A DNA stretch of 64,000 bases from Armatimonadota bacterium (GTDB lineage: Bacteria; Armatimonadota; Fimbriimonadia; Fimbriimonadales; Fimbriimonadaceae): contig JAFLBD010000003.1 of assembly GCA_017303935.1 (NCBI GenBank), forward strand, positions 555,692 to 619,691. The letters run 5' to 3'. Under the pieces are notes generated by a model. It saw nothing but the letters and a program-made list of their open reading frames with translations. It did not search any database and had not been told where the DNA came from. Below are positions 51,597 through 60,095 of this stretch, one piece after another. Every line of letters starts with the position of its first letter. Within the stretch, counting starts at the first letter, position 1. A program made the position numbers and the translations under genes.

Positions 51597-52301
51597 ATGA
51601 ATCAGTTTCGCAATCTTTTGCTCGTGTCTGGGATTCTGTTGATTGGCGTGGCCAATGCCCAATCCTATCAGCTTAAAGCAGGTGCTGGTGCCACTCTCAA
51701 CGGAAATATGTTCAGAGTTGCTGATACAGGGTCATTCACGATCGAGGTGTGGATGAACACTGGCGCAGCTGCTACTGATATTTCCTCCTTTAATGTCGCT
51801 CTCGCCTTTGGCAAGGCGGTTGGTTCGGGTGCTACAGGCACCCCAGATCCATTCAACAAGCTTCAATTTCAAAACGCGACTTACCATGGCGTTGGATTGG
51901 ATGCGTTTGATACGCAATTGGGAACCGCATTTGAAGTCAGAGCTGCAGCAAGTATCGTGGGAGCAAATTCCAACTACGGATCAAATCCTTATCCGATTAT
52001 TGTGAATTTACAACGCGGCGCGAGAACCCAACAAAACATCGCCAATGGCTCGTATAAGATCGCTTCCTATACGTTCAATCACTCCCTCGCTGCTGGTGGC
52101 GACACCGCTATCGGAGCTCTATTTGCTGCCGATCAAGGTGGAAACTCAACTTTGGCTCCACAAAACGGTTCGTCAGGCTACACCCATTCTAGATTTGGAT
52201 CGATGAAGTACAGTGTCCAAACAGCTCCTGAACCAGGCACCATGTTTGCTCTCGTTGCTGGCCTCAGCGCCATCGCAGCTCGCAGAAGAAACAAGAAGTA
52301 A
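51597..52301 (+). CDS. PEP-CTERM protein, tandem paralogue 2
   Basis: This 234-residue exported protein starts MNQFRNLLLVSGILLIGVANA and ends APEPGTMFALVAGLSAIAARRRNKK. It is a paralogue of the preceding gene (roughly two thirds identical by eye) with the same layout: signal peptide, QSYQLKAGAG, the same beta-rich core and the PEP tail (here Ala-Pro-Glu-Pro). Differences cluster in the middle (ASFNVALAFGKAVGSGATGTPD, RTQQNIANGS). Each copy has its own promoter and terminator, and the terminator stems are alike, so the duplicated unit probably included them. Confidence 0.92.
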   Translation: MNQFRNLLLVSGILLIGVANAQSYQLKAGAGATLNGNMFRVADTGSFTIEVWMNTGAAATDISSFNVALAFGKAVGSGATGTPDPFNKLQFQNATYHGVGLDAFDTQLGTAFEVRAAASIVGANSNYGSNPYPIIVNLQRGARTQQNIANGSYKIASYTFNHSLAAGGDTAIGALFAADQGGNSTLAPQNGSSGYTHSRFGSMKYSVQTAPEPGTMFALVAGLSAIAARRRNKK

Positions 52302-52322
52302 TCCACTCGGATTAGCAAGTGT

Positions 52323-52358
52323 CACCAAAATGGACCGCTTTTGCGGTCCATTTTGGTG
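52323..52358 (+). terminator. Terminator of PEP-CTERM paralogue 2
   Basis: CACCAAAATGGACCGC and its perfect complement pair around loop TTTT, a 16-bp stem. The T run after it is weak, but the A/T-rich base of the stem provides a U tract. It matches the GGACCGC core of the paralogue 1 terminator. Confidence 0.8.
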
Positions 52359-52416
52359 TCCAAACCCTCTCAATTGGAACTCAAACCGAGTTTTTTTCAT
52401 ATACTTATCAACACAA

Positions 52417-53667
52417 ATGAATTTAGCTGTCCGATCAACCCTGCTCTCCCTCGTCGTCGTGGCGAGTGCGCAAGCCGCCGCTCCTGAAATCTCTGCTGAT
52501 CAGAAGAGTTCGCTCCTTGAAATCATTAGTCAGCGAGTCACTCGGATGGCATTCGTCCCTGGGGCAGACTTTAGCAAATGGCCCGATCACCTAGCAAAGC
52601 ACAAGGCTTCGATTGATAGCGCGCAAGATAACGCCACCTTCGCCGTCGCCGTCAACGAAGCTCTCGGTGAATTTGGATTCAGCCATATCAGCGTGCTCAC
52701 TCCAGCGAGTGCCGAGGCGAGGTCCACCGGGCAGCAAGTTGGCATCGGAATCTACTTAGAAATCACCCCAGAAGGGATCAAGATCAAGTCTGTTCTCCCA
52801 GACTCGCCTGCTGATAAGGCTGGACTTAAGCCGGGCGAAACAATTGTCGAAGTGAACGGGGTCAAGCCGACCAGTCGCTCTGTGCTGGAAGGTGCTCCTG
52901 GCACCGTGTTCGACATGAAGATCAAGGCTCTCAACGGAAAGACCCGGATGACGAAGGTGACCCGAGCGGCGTTCTCGACCCGTCCGCCAATCGAGCTCCG
53001 ATGGATCAAACCGGACACGGCATATATCAAAATTTCATCGTTCGAAGGTGCAACCACAACGAATAAAGAGGCCGGATACAATGGCTCGCGAATGGCTACG
53101 CTCATGCAAGAGGTTAACGCCAAAGCCAAGTTCATGGTCCTGGACGTCCGCAACAACCCTGGTGGATTTGTGATGAGCATGCAAGACTGCGCCGGATTCT
53201 TTATCCCCAAAGACAAGCCGCTCGGCACCTGGTTGACCCGAAGTATCGTCAACCGGTTCGTAAAAGAAACCGGTAAATCAGCCAACGATTTTGCTGCATT
53301 GAGCGAGTGGTCTCCAGCAAAGATGTTCCCCGCCAAGAAGGACGTCGTGTTCACCGGCAAGTTGGCCGTTCTCGTAAACGGTGGCACGGGTAGCGCGGCT
53401 GAAATGATCTCCGCCTCACTACAAGAGCAAGCGGGCGCCAAGGTCTTTGGGACGAAATCGATCGGGATGGTGCTGGCCGCAGTGATCACTCCGCTAAAAG
53501 AAGGCTGGCAGATGATGATCCCAATTCAGGATTTCATCACTAGCAAGGGTGTGCGACTAGAAGGCCGCGGAGTGATTCCGGATACTGAAATCAAAACCGA
53601 ACCAGATGGCGTCAAGGATCCTGCTTTGGATGCCGCCGTCAAGTGGCTAGGCTCGGCAAAGTCTTAA
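52417..53667 (+). CDS. S41-family peptidase with PDZ domain
   Basis: This 416-residue exported protein has a signal peptide (MNLAVRSTLLSLVVVASAQA), an N-terminal helical cap, a PDZ domain (about 105-185, VGIGIYLEITPEGIKIKSVLPDSPADKAGLKPGETI) and the S41 core. The nucleophile region is LVNGGTGSAAEMISASLQEQ with Ser at about 326. In classical CtpA the catalytic Lys sits 25 residues later in GKG; here that place is Met (GTKSIGMVL), so the Ser-Lys dyad is not obvious. The ATG is preceded by TATACT (52400-52405) and no ribosome binding site. It overlaps the convergent permease stop by 4 bp. Confidence 0.85.
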   Translation: MNLAVRSTLLSLVVVASAQAAAPEISADQKSSLLEIISQRVTRMAFVPGADFSKWPDHLAKHKASIDSAQDNATFAVAVNEALGEFGFSHISVLTPASAEARSTGQQVGIGIYLEITPEGIKIKSVLPDSPADKAGLKPGETIVEVNGVKPTSRSVLEGAPGTVFDMKIKALNGKTRMTKVTRAAFSTRPPIELRWIKPDTAYIKISSFEGATTTNKEAGYNGSRMATLMQEVNAKAKFMVLDVRNNPGGFVMSMQDCAGFFIPKDKPLGTWLTRSIVNRFVKETGKSANDFAALSEWSPAKMFPAKKDVVFTGKLAVLVNGGTGSAAEMISASLQEQAGAKVFGTKSIGMVLAAVITPLKEGWQMMIPIQDFITSKGVRLEGRGVIPDTEIKTEPDGVKDPALDAAVKWLGSAKS

Positions 53668-54506
53668 GGCTGGCCGAGCCCGGTCGGGGCTTTTGTCTTT
53701 CCAACGAATCCCATCAGCGTGATGAGCGTGATCAAATACGGCATCATGCTCCAAATCGCTGCGGGCAATTCAACGCCCATCACCGGACGACCTTGTAACT
53801 GGATTTGAACCGCTTCAAATGCGGCAAAGCCGATGCAGGCGATCGCCGTTTGAACGGGCCGCCAACCTCCGAGAATTAGCGCGGCCAAAGCGATGAACCC
53901 TCTACCGGCAGTCATCATGTCGGTGAAGTTGCCGCTATTGCTGACAATGAGGCAACCCGACAAGCCGGACAAAACTCCGGTCACAATCAGCGCCCGGAAA
54001 CGCACGTCCAGCGGATTGATGCCACTTTGTCTGGATTTGCCGGGATGATTCCCGACCGCCAAAATGCGTAATCCAGCGCGAGTGCGGTACAGCGCGAACC
54101 AACTGATGGCTGTCGCGACCATCGCGAGCCCGGCGAAGATCATCACTGGATAAAACGTGGCGCGTGGACCAGTTTCCATGAACTTCTTAGCCACGAAATT
54201 TGTGACCCCGAACGCCAATAGGTTGATCGCCATACCCGCCAGGATGTGCTCAAGGTCATAGAGCTGGGTGAGCGCATAGTGCATTAAGCTGAGCACAATC
54301 GCGGCAATCACACCCGCCAGAATCCCGAGTAACGGATTGCCTGAATTCGCAGAAACCAGCGCAGAGAAACAAGCTCCCGCGAGCATTTTGCCCTCTAGCG
54401 CAATGTTGATCACGCCGGAGCGCTCGCTGAACAATCCGCCCAATGCCGCGAGCATCAAGATCGAAGCCATGACAGCCAGATTGGTGAAGAAGGATTGATC
54501 AAGCAT
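53664..54506 (-). CDS. ABC transporter permease (Nup/BmpA type), second
   Basis: This 280-residue permease with about nine membrane helices belongs to the YufQ/NupQ branch of the branched-chain/nucleoside (BPD_transp_2) family. The block GGLFSERSGVINIALEGKMLAGACFSALV is the signature EGxM motif, and GLRILAVGNHPGKSRQSGI is the cytoplasmic coupling helix that contacts the ATPase. The start MLDQSFF at 54506 is chosen; it lies 8 bp inside the preceding permease gene. It is the last gene of the leftward operon and convergent with the S41 peptidase gene. Likely cargo: purine nucleosides, by family. Confidence 0.92.
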   Translation of the reverse strand: MLDQSFFTNLAVMASILMLAALGGLFSERSGVINIALEGKMLAGACFSALVSANSGNPLLGILAGVIAAIVLSLMHYALTQLYDLEHILAGMAINLLAFGVTNFVAKKFMETGPRATFYPVMIFAGLAMVATAISWFALYRTRAGLRILAVGNHPGKSRQSGINPLDVRFRALIVTGVLSGLSGCLIVSNSGNFTDMMTAGRGFIALAALILGGWRPVQTAIACIGFAAFEAVQIQLQGRPVMGVELPAAIWSMMPYLITLITLMGFVGKTKAPTGLGQP

Positions 54507-55509
54507 CGGCAGACCTCGAATTTCGCGCTCGGAGCGCAGCAACGATTACGATAAGAAGGGCGAACAGGACATTGCTGATTCCACTCGGAATTCCGAGAAT
54601 CTGCACCATACTCGCGCCTTGCCCGAGGATCGCAAACGCCGCTGCGCTTCCCAAAATCATGAGTGGATTCGCGCCCGCCAGAATAGCGACGCCGAGGGCA
54701 TCGAAACCATATCCACTACTAAACTGTTCGTACATCCGGAATTCGTAGCTCAGCAGCTGGAGCGCACCCGCAAGACCAGCAAGCGCTCCGCTACTGATCA
54801 TGGCCTTCAGAATCACTTTGCGTGAATCGATTCCGGCAAACTTCCCTGCGGTCGGATTTTCACCTACCAAACTGAGTTCGTATCCACCGACCGTTCGGCT
54901 AAGCCATCGCGAAAAAAGAACGACCAAAACGAGGGCAATGATTACACTGAGGCTGACCGTCACGGGCATCATCGTACCGGTGTTTGGAACCCGGCTTGAT
55001 TCGGCGAGGGTCGAACTGGTGGGGTAGCCCGCGTTCGGATCCTTGAGCGGACCGCTCACCAAAAATGAAACGAGGAGCAGCGCAATCTGGTTGAGCATGA
55101 TCGTGCTGATGACTTCATGCCCCCCTCGGTAGGCTTTCACCCAGCCCGCTGGGAGAGCCCAAAGCGCTCCAGCGATCGTGCCGCTGGCAATCGCCAAGAC
55201 AACTCCGACTGGGCCAGGCACTTTCGAACCGACCGCTACTGCCGCCAGCGCGCCTATGCTGAGCTGACCCTCGACACCAATATTGAAAAGCCCTGCCCGA
55301 AGCGCCCAAAAGACGGCGACTCCGGCGATGGCGAGAGGAGTGAATCTCTTCAGTGTGTCTGTGGCGAGCACCGGATTCGTAAAGCTGCTGGTGAGCAGCT
55401 TGAGGAGAACCTCGCCGGCTGGAGCATTGCCCGACGAAACCGCAAACCCGAGCATCACCACCACAATGGTGATCAGGATCGCCATACGAGTTTTCAGGCT
55501 CAGGTTCAT
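54499..55509 (-). CDS. ABC transporter permease (Nup/BmpA type), first
   Basis: This 336-residue permease with about nine to ten membrane helices is of the YufP/NupP type. GLFNIGVEGQLSIGALAAVAVG is the family EGQ motif and ELSLVGENPTAGKFAGIDSRKVI the coupling helix. Its ATG shares four bases with the ATPase stop (ATGA), and its 3' end overlaps the next permease by 8 bp. Together with the ATPase they form a nucleoside-type importer, but no BmpA-like binding lipoprotein gene is next to them. Confidence 0.93.
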   Translation of the reverse strand: MNLSLKTRMAILITIVVVMLGFAVSSGNAPAGEVLLKLLTSSFTNPVLATDTLKRFTPLAIAGVAVFWALRAGLFNIGVEGQLSIGALAAVAVGSKVPGPVGVVLAIASGTIAGALWALPAGWVKAYRGGHEVISTIMLNQIALLLVSFLVSGPLKDPNAGYPTSSTLAESSRVPNTGTMMPVTVSLSVIIALVLVVLFSRWLSRTVGGYELSLVGENPTAGKFAGIDSRKVILKAMISSGALAGLAGALQLLSYEFRMYEQFSSGYGFDALGVAILAGANPLMILGSAAAFAILGQGASMVQILGIPSGISNVLFALLIVIVAALRARNSRSADA

Positions 55510-56993
55510 TCTGCCCCCACCATCAATTGGCCCACGGTGGCGCGGTCTTTCACCTTCGCCTCCTTCATTTCTCCGCCATTCATCACCAAGATTCGGTCGC
55601 AGAATTCGAGAAGTTCGTCCAGATCAAAGCTGACGACCAGCGCACCGGCGCCCGCCGAACACTGTTGGCGGATGCCTTCATAGACGGCACGTGTCGCATC
55701 AATATCCAGTCCACGAGTAGGTTGAAACGCAAGGATCAACTTTGGATCTTCGGCGAGGGCGCGAGCGACTACAAATCGCTGTTGGTTGCCTCCGCTAAGC
55801 GCTCCCATCGGCTGGGATGGCCCACTGCACTTCGTGTTGAATCGGGCGATCATTCCCTCGGTCTTGCTCAATAGTTCCTGCCGCATGATCTGCCCTTTCA
55901 CCTGAAATTGGGGCATCCGCTGGAAACCCATCAAGGCGTTTTCGCTAAGGGGCCAACGTTCGACCACGGCCTCCGAGTGCCGATCTTCGGCGATGAGTCG
56001 CACACCAAGTTCCACCCGCTCGGCAGTCGCTTTTGAGTCGATTGGATCGCCATACAGTTTACTTGCACCGGTCGAGCTCGGCCGCACTCCAAAGAGGTTT
56101 TGCAATAGTTCTTTTTGGCCGTTACCATCGACACCGGCGATGCCAACTAGTTCACCGTCATACACGTCGAAAGAGACCGATTTGACTGCGTCATCCCCGC
56201 GATCACCTTTCACTGTGAGGTTCGATACTTCCAGGGTCTTGGTCGTTCGAGTGACTTCGCGCTGTTCGAACGTGGCCAATGAGTGCCCGACGATCAGTTC
56301 GGAAAGTTCTTTGGCGTCCAAGCCGCTCACAGGTCGATTGGCGACCTGCTTCCCGCCACGCAGGACGGTCACATTCTTACTAAAATCGAAGACTTCTAGG
56401 AGTCGGTGAGTGACGAGCAGGACAGTGGCACCGTTTGCCGTCAGTTTTTGTAATGACTCAAACAACGCCTCTCCATCGGCGGGACTGAGCATCGCCGTAG
56501 GTTCGTCAAGGATCATGATCCTCGCGTTTCGCCAGAGCAACTTTAGAATCTCGAGCTTCTGGGCACCGGCAGGTCCAAGGGTTGAGGCTTCTTTGTGCCA
56601 GTCGAATTGGAAACCCATTTGGTCCGCAAGCTCCTGCGCCCGGGCCGCGGCTGTCGCCCCGTTGAGAAACGCGCCCGGCTCTGCTCCCAGCATCAAATTC
56701 TGGAGGCACGTCAATTCCGGAATCACGGCGTAGTGCTGACTGACCATGCCGATCCCGGCAGCAATCGCCTCCTTACTTGACTTGAAATTTCGAACCGTGC
56801 CTTCGACAGAGAACGATCCTTCAGACGGAGAAATCGCGCCATATAGAATGCGCATTAGGGTGGTCTTCCCTGCGCCATTCTCGCCCACGATAGCGTGGAT
56901 TTGCCCAGGTTCTACATCGAATTGAATCCCGCTGAGCGCAGCAAAATCCCCGAACCGATGACCGATATTCTCAAGCCGGACGATCGGATTCAG
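55506..56993 (-). CDS. ABC transporter ATPase with two ABC domains (Nup/BmpA type), CTG start
   Basis: This ATPase, about 495 residues from CTG 56993, has two ABC domains. Domain 1 has IVRLENIGHRFGDFAAL, Walker A GENGAGKT (about residue 40), a degenerate signature LGPAGAQK and Walker B IMILDEPTAML. Domain 2 has a weakened Walker A (GVDGNGQKE), signature LSGGNQQRF and Walker B-type KLILAFQPTRGLD. Starting at GTG 56888 would begin inside Walker A and is rejected; no ATG, GTG or TTG lies between 56993 and 56889. CTG at 56993 overlaps the previous stop (CTGA) and has GGGGAGGAG in front. It energises the two permeases downstream. Confidence 0.9.
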   Translation of the reverse strand: MNPIVRLENIGHRFGDFAALSGIQFDVEPGQIHAIVGENGAGKTTLMRILYGAISPSEGSFSVEGTVRNFKSSKEAIAAGIGMVSQHYAVIPELTCLQNLMLGAEPGAFLNGATAAARAQELADQMGFQFDWHKEASTLGPAGAQKLEILKLLWRNARIMILDEPTAMLSPADGEALFESLQKLTANGATVLLVTHRLLEVFDFSKNVTVLRGGKQVANRPVSGLDAKELSELIVGHSLATFEQREVTRTTKTLEVSNLTVKGDRGDDAVKSVSFDVYDGELVGIAGVDGNGQKELLQNLFGVRPSSTGASKLYGDPIDSKATAERVELGVRLIAEDRHSEAVVERWPLSENALMGFQRMPQFQVKGQIMRQELLSKTEGMIARFNTKCSGPSQPMGALSGGNQQRFVVARALAEDPKLILAFQPTRGLDIDATRAVYEGIRQQCSAGAGALVVSFDLDELLEFCDRILVMNGGEMKEAKVKDRATVGQLMVGAE

Positions 56994-57856
56994 TTGAGCT
57001 CCTCCCCGCTGATATAGGCATCAAAGAGTGCGGCCGTGGTCTGCTCTCCGCGCCCCAGATTATCGAGCCGCTCAAGCAGCTGATCTACCAGGTTTGTAGC
57101 CGGCACATCCATGCCGATATCCTCAGCGGCCTCTTTGCAATAGCCGAAGTCCTTGCGCTGATTTTTGATGCTGAAGCCGGGGGTCCAGTCCTGTTGCAAA
57201 ATCTTCGGCCCGTAATTATCGAATGCCCAGCTCCCAGCCGCGCCACCTTTCAAAAGTTCGTGTGCTTGCTCGAGGTCCAGACCCGCTTTTTGAGCGAACG
57301 CTAAGCTCTCGCAAAGTGCCACGAGCGCACCACCGACCGCGATCTGATTCGCCATCTTCATCATCTGCCCCATGCCAGGGCCGCCGACCCGCTCCACTCG
57401 TTTGGCATATGCGTCCAATATTGGCTTTGCGCGGGCGACTTCGGCCTCATTGCCGCCACAAAAGATGGTGAGCGTTCCATTGTTCGCCCCCATCGAACCG
57501 CCCGTGATTGGTGCATCGACGAACCCAAATCCAGCCTTGGCGAGCTCATCGTGAATCTCCGTGGCGACTCTCGGATGAATTGTCGAATGGTCGATGAACA
57601 GCGCACCCGGTTTGGCGACAGGCATCATCTTCGCAACCAAATCCTGGACGTCTTCGCTTCGATTCACGCACAGGATGATCACGTCGCAAATCTGTGCGAG
57701 CGCCAAAGGAGTCTCAACCGCCTCTGCGCCCTCCGCGACCAGCGGCGCCGTCTTCGCCTTGGTGCGATTCCAAACCACGAGGTCATGCCCCGCCGCTCGC
57801 AGATGCTTGGCCATTGGCGCCCCCATCGTGCCCAGTCCGATGAATCCAATCTTCAT
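56990..57856 (-). CDS. NAD(P)-dependent beta-hydroxyacid dehydrogenase
   Basis: This 288-residue enzyme belongs to the 3-hydroxyisobutyrate dehydrogenase/tartronate semialdehyde reductase family. It has the N-terminal cofactor motif FIGLGTMGAPMAKHLRAAGHDLVVWNRT (Asn-Arg suggests NADP), the substrate loop DAPITGGSMGANNGTLTIFCGG (about 118-140) and the catalytic Lys block GPGMGQMMKMANQ (about residue 170). The exact hydroxyacid is not decided by sequence. It lies between gltX and the ABC transporter; its stop overlaps the CTG of the ATPase, so the transporter and this enzyme are linked. Confidence 0.92.
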   Translation of the reverse strand: MKIGFIGLGTMGAPMAKHLRAAGHDLVVWNRTKAKTAPLVAEGAEAVETPLALAQICDVIILCVNRSEDVQDLVAKMMPVAKPGALFIDHSTIHPRVATEIHDELAKAGFGFVDAPITGGSMGANNGTLTIFCGGNEAEVARAKPILDAYAKRVERVGGPGMGQMMKMANQIAVGGALVALCESLAFAQKAGLDLEQAHELLKGGAAGSWAFDNYGPKILQQDWTPGFSIKNQRKDFGYCKEAAEDIGMDVPATNLVDQLLERLDNLGRGEQTTAALFDAYISGEELN

Positions 57857-57890
57857 AGTGCCTTGCCGGATTATGCCCGTTATTTCTACC

Positions 57891-59420
57891 TTAGCGAAGC
57901 ATCGACTTGGCGCGCTTGAACCGCGCGACCATCCGCTCCGGCCCGAGCACGCTCATCAAGTCAAACAGTCCTGGTCCAGCCGTCTTGCCGGTGAGAGCAA
58001 CTCGGGTTGGATGGACCACCGGACCAATCTTTTCGAGCCCAATCTTTGCGGCATAGTCTTTGACCAACTTTTCGCAATCATCGTGCGAAATCGAGTCCAT
58101 GCCAGTCAGTGATTCAATGAAGGCATCGAACATCGGCCCGACATGCTCCTGGCCGATGAACCATTTTTCTGTCGCTTTCGGATCGAATTCGACTTCATCG
58201 ACAAAGAAGAACTGGCAAGCCTCACCGAACTGAGCGAGGGTTTGAACGCGCTCTTGTTCGAGTGGAAGCACCTTCTCGACATAAGCCCTGTTCTCTGAGA
58301 TCGCGCTCTTCAACAGTTCCAGCTTTTGCCAAGTGCCTGATTCGACGTTTGCTTCGCGCGACCAGTACTCCTTGGTTTCTGGATTCGACAGGAATGATTC
58401 GATCTCCGCGAGCAGTTCTTCGACGCCAAGCGCGCGAATGTAATGACCATTCATCCAAGTGAGCTTGTCCATGTCAAACACGCCCGGCGAAGGCTGCAAC
58501 CCATCCAGGGTGAAAGCTTCTTCCAACTCTTTGCCGGACATCAATTCACGGTCACCGCCTGGCGCCCAGCCGATCAGTACTACAAAATTGCAAAGTGCCT
58601 GCGGCAAAAACCCTGCGCTTCGAAAATCTAGAACGCGAGTGTCACCATGTCGCTTGCTCAGCTTCGAGCCATCCTTGCCCTTGATCACCGGGCAGTGGCA
58701 AAACACCGGGCGATCCCAACCAAATGCGTCGAACAAAGCAGCATGCTTTGGCGCGGAACTGATCCATTCTTCGCCACGCATGATGTGGGTGATGCCCATC
58801 AAATGGTCGTCAACCATCGCCGCGAAGTGATAAGTTGGCATGCCATCTCCCTTGATCAACACTGGATCGTCAACCGTGTTGCTATCCCATTCGATCCGGC
58901 CACGGATGTAATCCTCGATCACGATGGTTGAATCCTTTGGCACTTTCTGCCGGATAACGTAAGGTCTGCCCTCGGCGAGAGCGGCTTCAACTGCCGACGG
59001 TTCTGCATCCCGCCACTTTCCGCCGTAATAGCCGATCGGGAGCTTGTTGATCTGTTGATACTCCCGCATTTCGGTCAGCTCCTCGGGAGTATCGAAGGCG
59101 TAATACGCCATCCCCTTGGCAAGAAGTTGATCGATCAATTCCTGATAAATGCCCAGCTCTTTGCGCTCGCTTTGGCGATACGGTTCGTGAGGGCCACCGA
59201 CGCCAAACCCCTCTTGCCACTCGATGTTCAACCAGCGAAGGCTCTCGACGATTTCATCTTCACAGCCCGGCACCAATCTCGCACGATCGGTATCTTCGAT
59301 TCGCAGAATGTGAACCCCGCCAAAGTGCTTTGCCAGCAAATGCTTGAAGAGTGCATCTCGAATATTGCCAACGTGGGGACTTCCGGTTGGACTAGGGGCA
59401 TAGCGAACGCGTACAGACAT
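57891..59420 (-). CDS. gltX: Glutamate-tRNA ligase
   Basis: GltX charges tRNA-Glu. The 509-residue enzyme has the class I HIGH-type motif APSPTGSPHVGNIRDAL at the N-terminus, the KMSKS-type loop KLSKRHGDTRV (about 250) and the C-terminal helical anticodon-binding domain. The ATG at 59420 (MSVRVRYAPSPTG) has AAGG about 8 bp upstream and gives the normal start; ATG 59435 adds five residues. Whether it is discriminating or also charges tRNA-Gln is not visible. It is the first gene of the leftward operon that continues into the dehydrogenase and ABC transporter genes. Confidence 0.97.
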   Translation of the reverse strand: MSVRVRYAPSPTGSPHVGNIRDALFKHLLAKHFGGVHILRIEDTDRARLVPGCEDEIVESLRWLNIEWQEGFGVGGPHEPYRQSERKELGIYQELIDQLLAKGMAYYAFDTPEELTEMREYQQINKLPIGYYGGKWRDAEPSAVEAALAEGRPYVIRQKVPKDSTIVIEDYIRGRIEWDSNTVDDPVLIKGDGMPTYHFAAMVDDHLMGITHIMRGEEWISSAPKHAALFDAFGWDRPVFCHCPVIKGKDGSKLSKRHGDTRVLDFRSAGFLPQALCNFVVLIGWAPGGDRELMSGKELEEAFTLDGLQPSPGVFDMDKLTWMNGHYIRALGVEELLAEIESFLSNPETKEYWSREANVESGTWQKLELLKSAISENRAYVEKVLPLEQERVQTLAQFGEACQFFFVDEVEFDPKATEKWFIGQEHVGPMFDAFIESLTGMDSISHDDCEKLVKDYAAKIGLEKIGPVVHPTRVALTGKTAGPGLFDLMSVLGPERMVARFKRAKSMLR

Positions 59421-59495
59421 ATTTTTTACCTTCATAATGTACCTGCGTGAACCCCAAACAGGCTAACTCGCGTATTATCTGATCGGACCCACGGG

Positions 59496-60041
59496 ATGAG
59501 TACAGGCAACAGCAACTTTGACTGGTTTTACATTGGACAATTTGGCCAACTTGGTCCGTTGTCAGAGGAGCAGATGATCGAGCTGATCCGGGACGAGGTC
59601 GTGAAGCCGGAGACTTACGTCTGGAAGGCTGGCATGGCAGATTGGGTTCGGGCGCAATCCATTCCGCAATTTGTGGGCACCTTCCCTTCCGGTTCTGGTC
59701 ATGTGCCGCCGCCACAGCCCTTGATCCAGCAGCCAACGCCAGCGCCCTCGCCGACCATTCCAAGCTGGACACAAACTCCTCAACCACCGCAGCCAATGAT
59801 GCACCACGTGCCCCACGCGCTGGTGCCGTACAGCGACAAATCCCGGATCGCTGCAGGAGTTTTGAACCTATTTCTGCCCGGTGTCGGGAGGATGTACCTC
59901 GGGTTTGTCACGGTGGGGATCATTCAGTTCTTGACTTCGTTCTGCTTTGGAATCGGAGCCCTTTGGTCCATCATCGACGGCATTCTGTTCTTAACTCGCC
60001 AAAACAACACCGACGTGCGTGGGCGAGTACTAAAGGACTAA
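59496..60041 (+). CDS. GYF_2 (DUF4339) and TM2 domain protein
   Basis: This 181-residue protein has an N-terminal GYF_2/DUF4339 domain (about residues 10-65: FDWFYIGQFGQLGPLSEEQMIELI and YVWKAGMADWVRAQSI), a Pro/Gln-rich linker (about 70-110) and a C-terminal TM2 domain with two membrane helices (RIAAGVLNLFLPGVGRMYLG and the FCFGIGALWSIIDGILFLT hairpin). GYF-like domains bind Pro-rich peptides, and the linker itself is Pro-rich. TM2 proteins occur in many bacteria without known function. The GYF part probably faces the cytoplasm. It is divergent from gltX. Confidence 0.88.
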   Translation: MSTGNSNFDWFYIGQFGQLGPLSEEQMIELIRDEVVKPETYVWKAGMADWVRAQSIPQFVGTFPSGSGHVPPPQPLIQQPTPAPSPTIPSWTQTPQPPQPMMHHVPHALVPYSDKSRIAAGVLNLFLPGVGRMYLGFVTVGIIQFLTSFCFGIGALWSIIDGILFLTRQNNTDVRGRVLKD

Positions 60042-60095
60042 TCGCCAATGCAAAATTGCATCCCGTTCGTCTAACCTTGTGATTAGGGGAAATTC

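Noticed and set aside
55506..56888. GTG 56888 as start of the ABC ATPase
   Set aside because: It would begin directly at the Walker A loop and remove the first strand and adenine-stacking region that are clearly encoded upstream.
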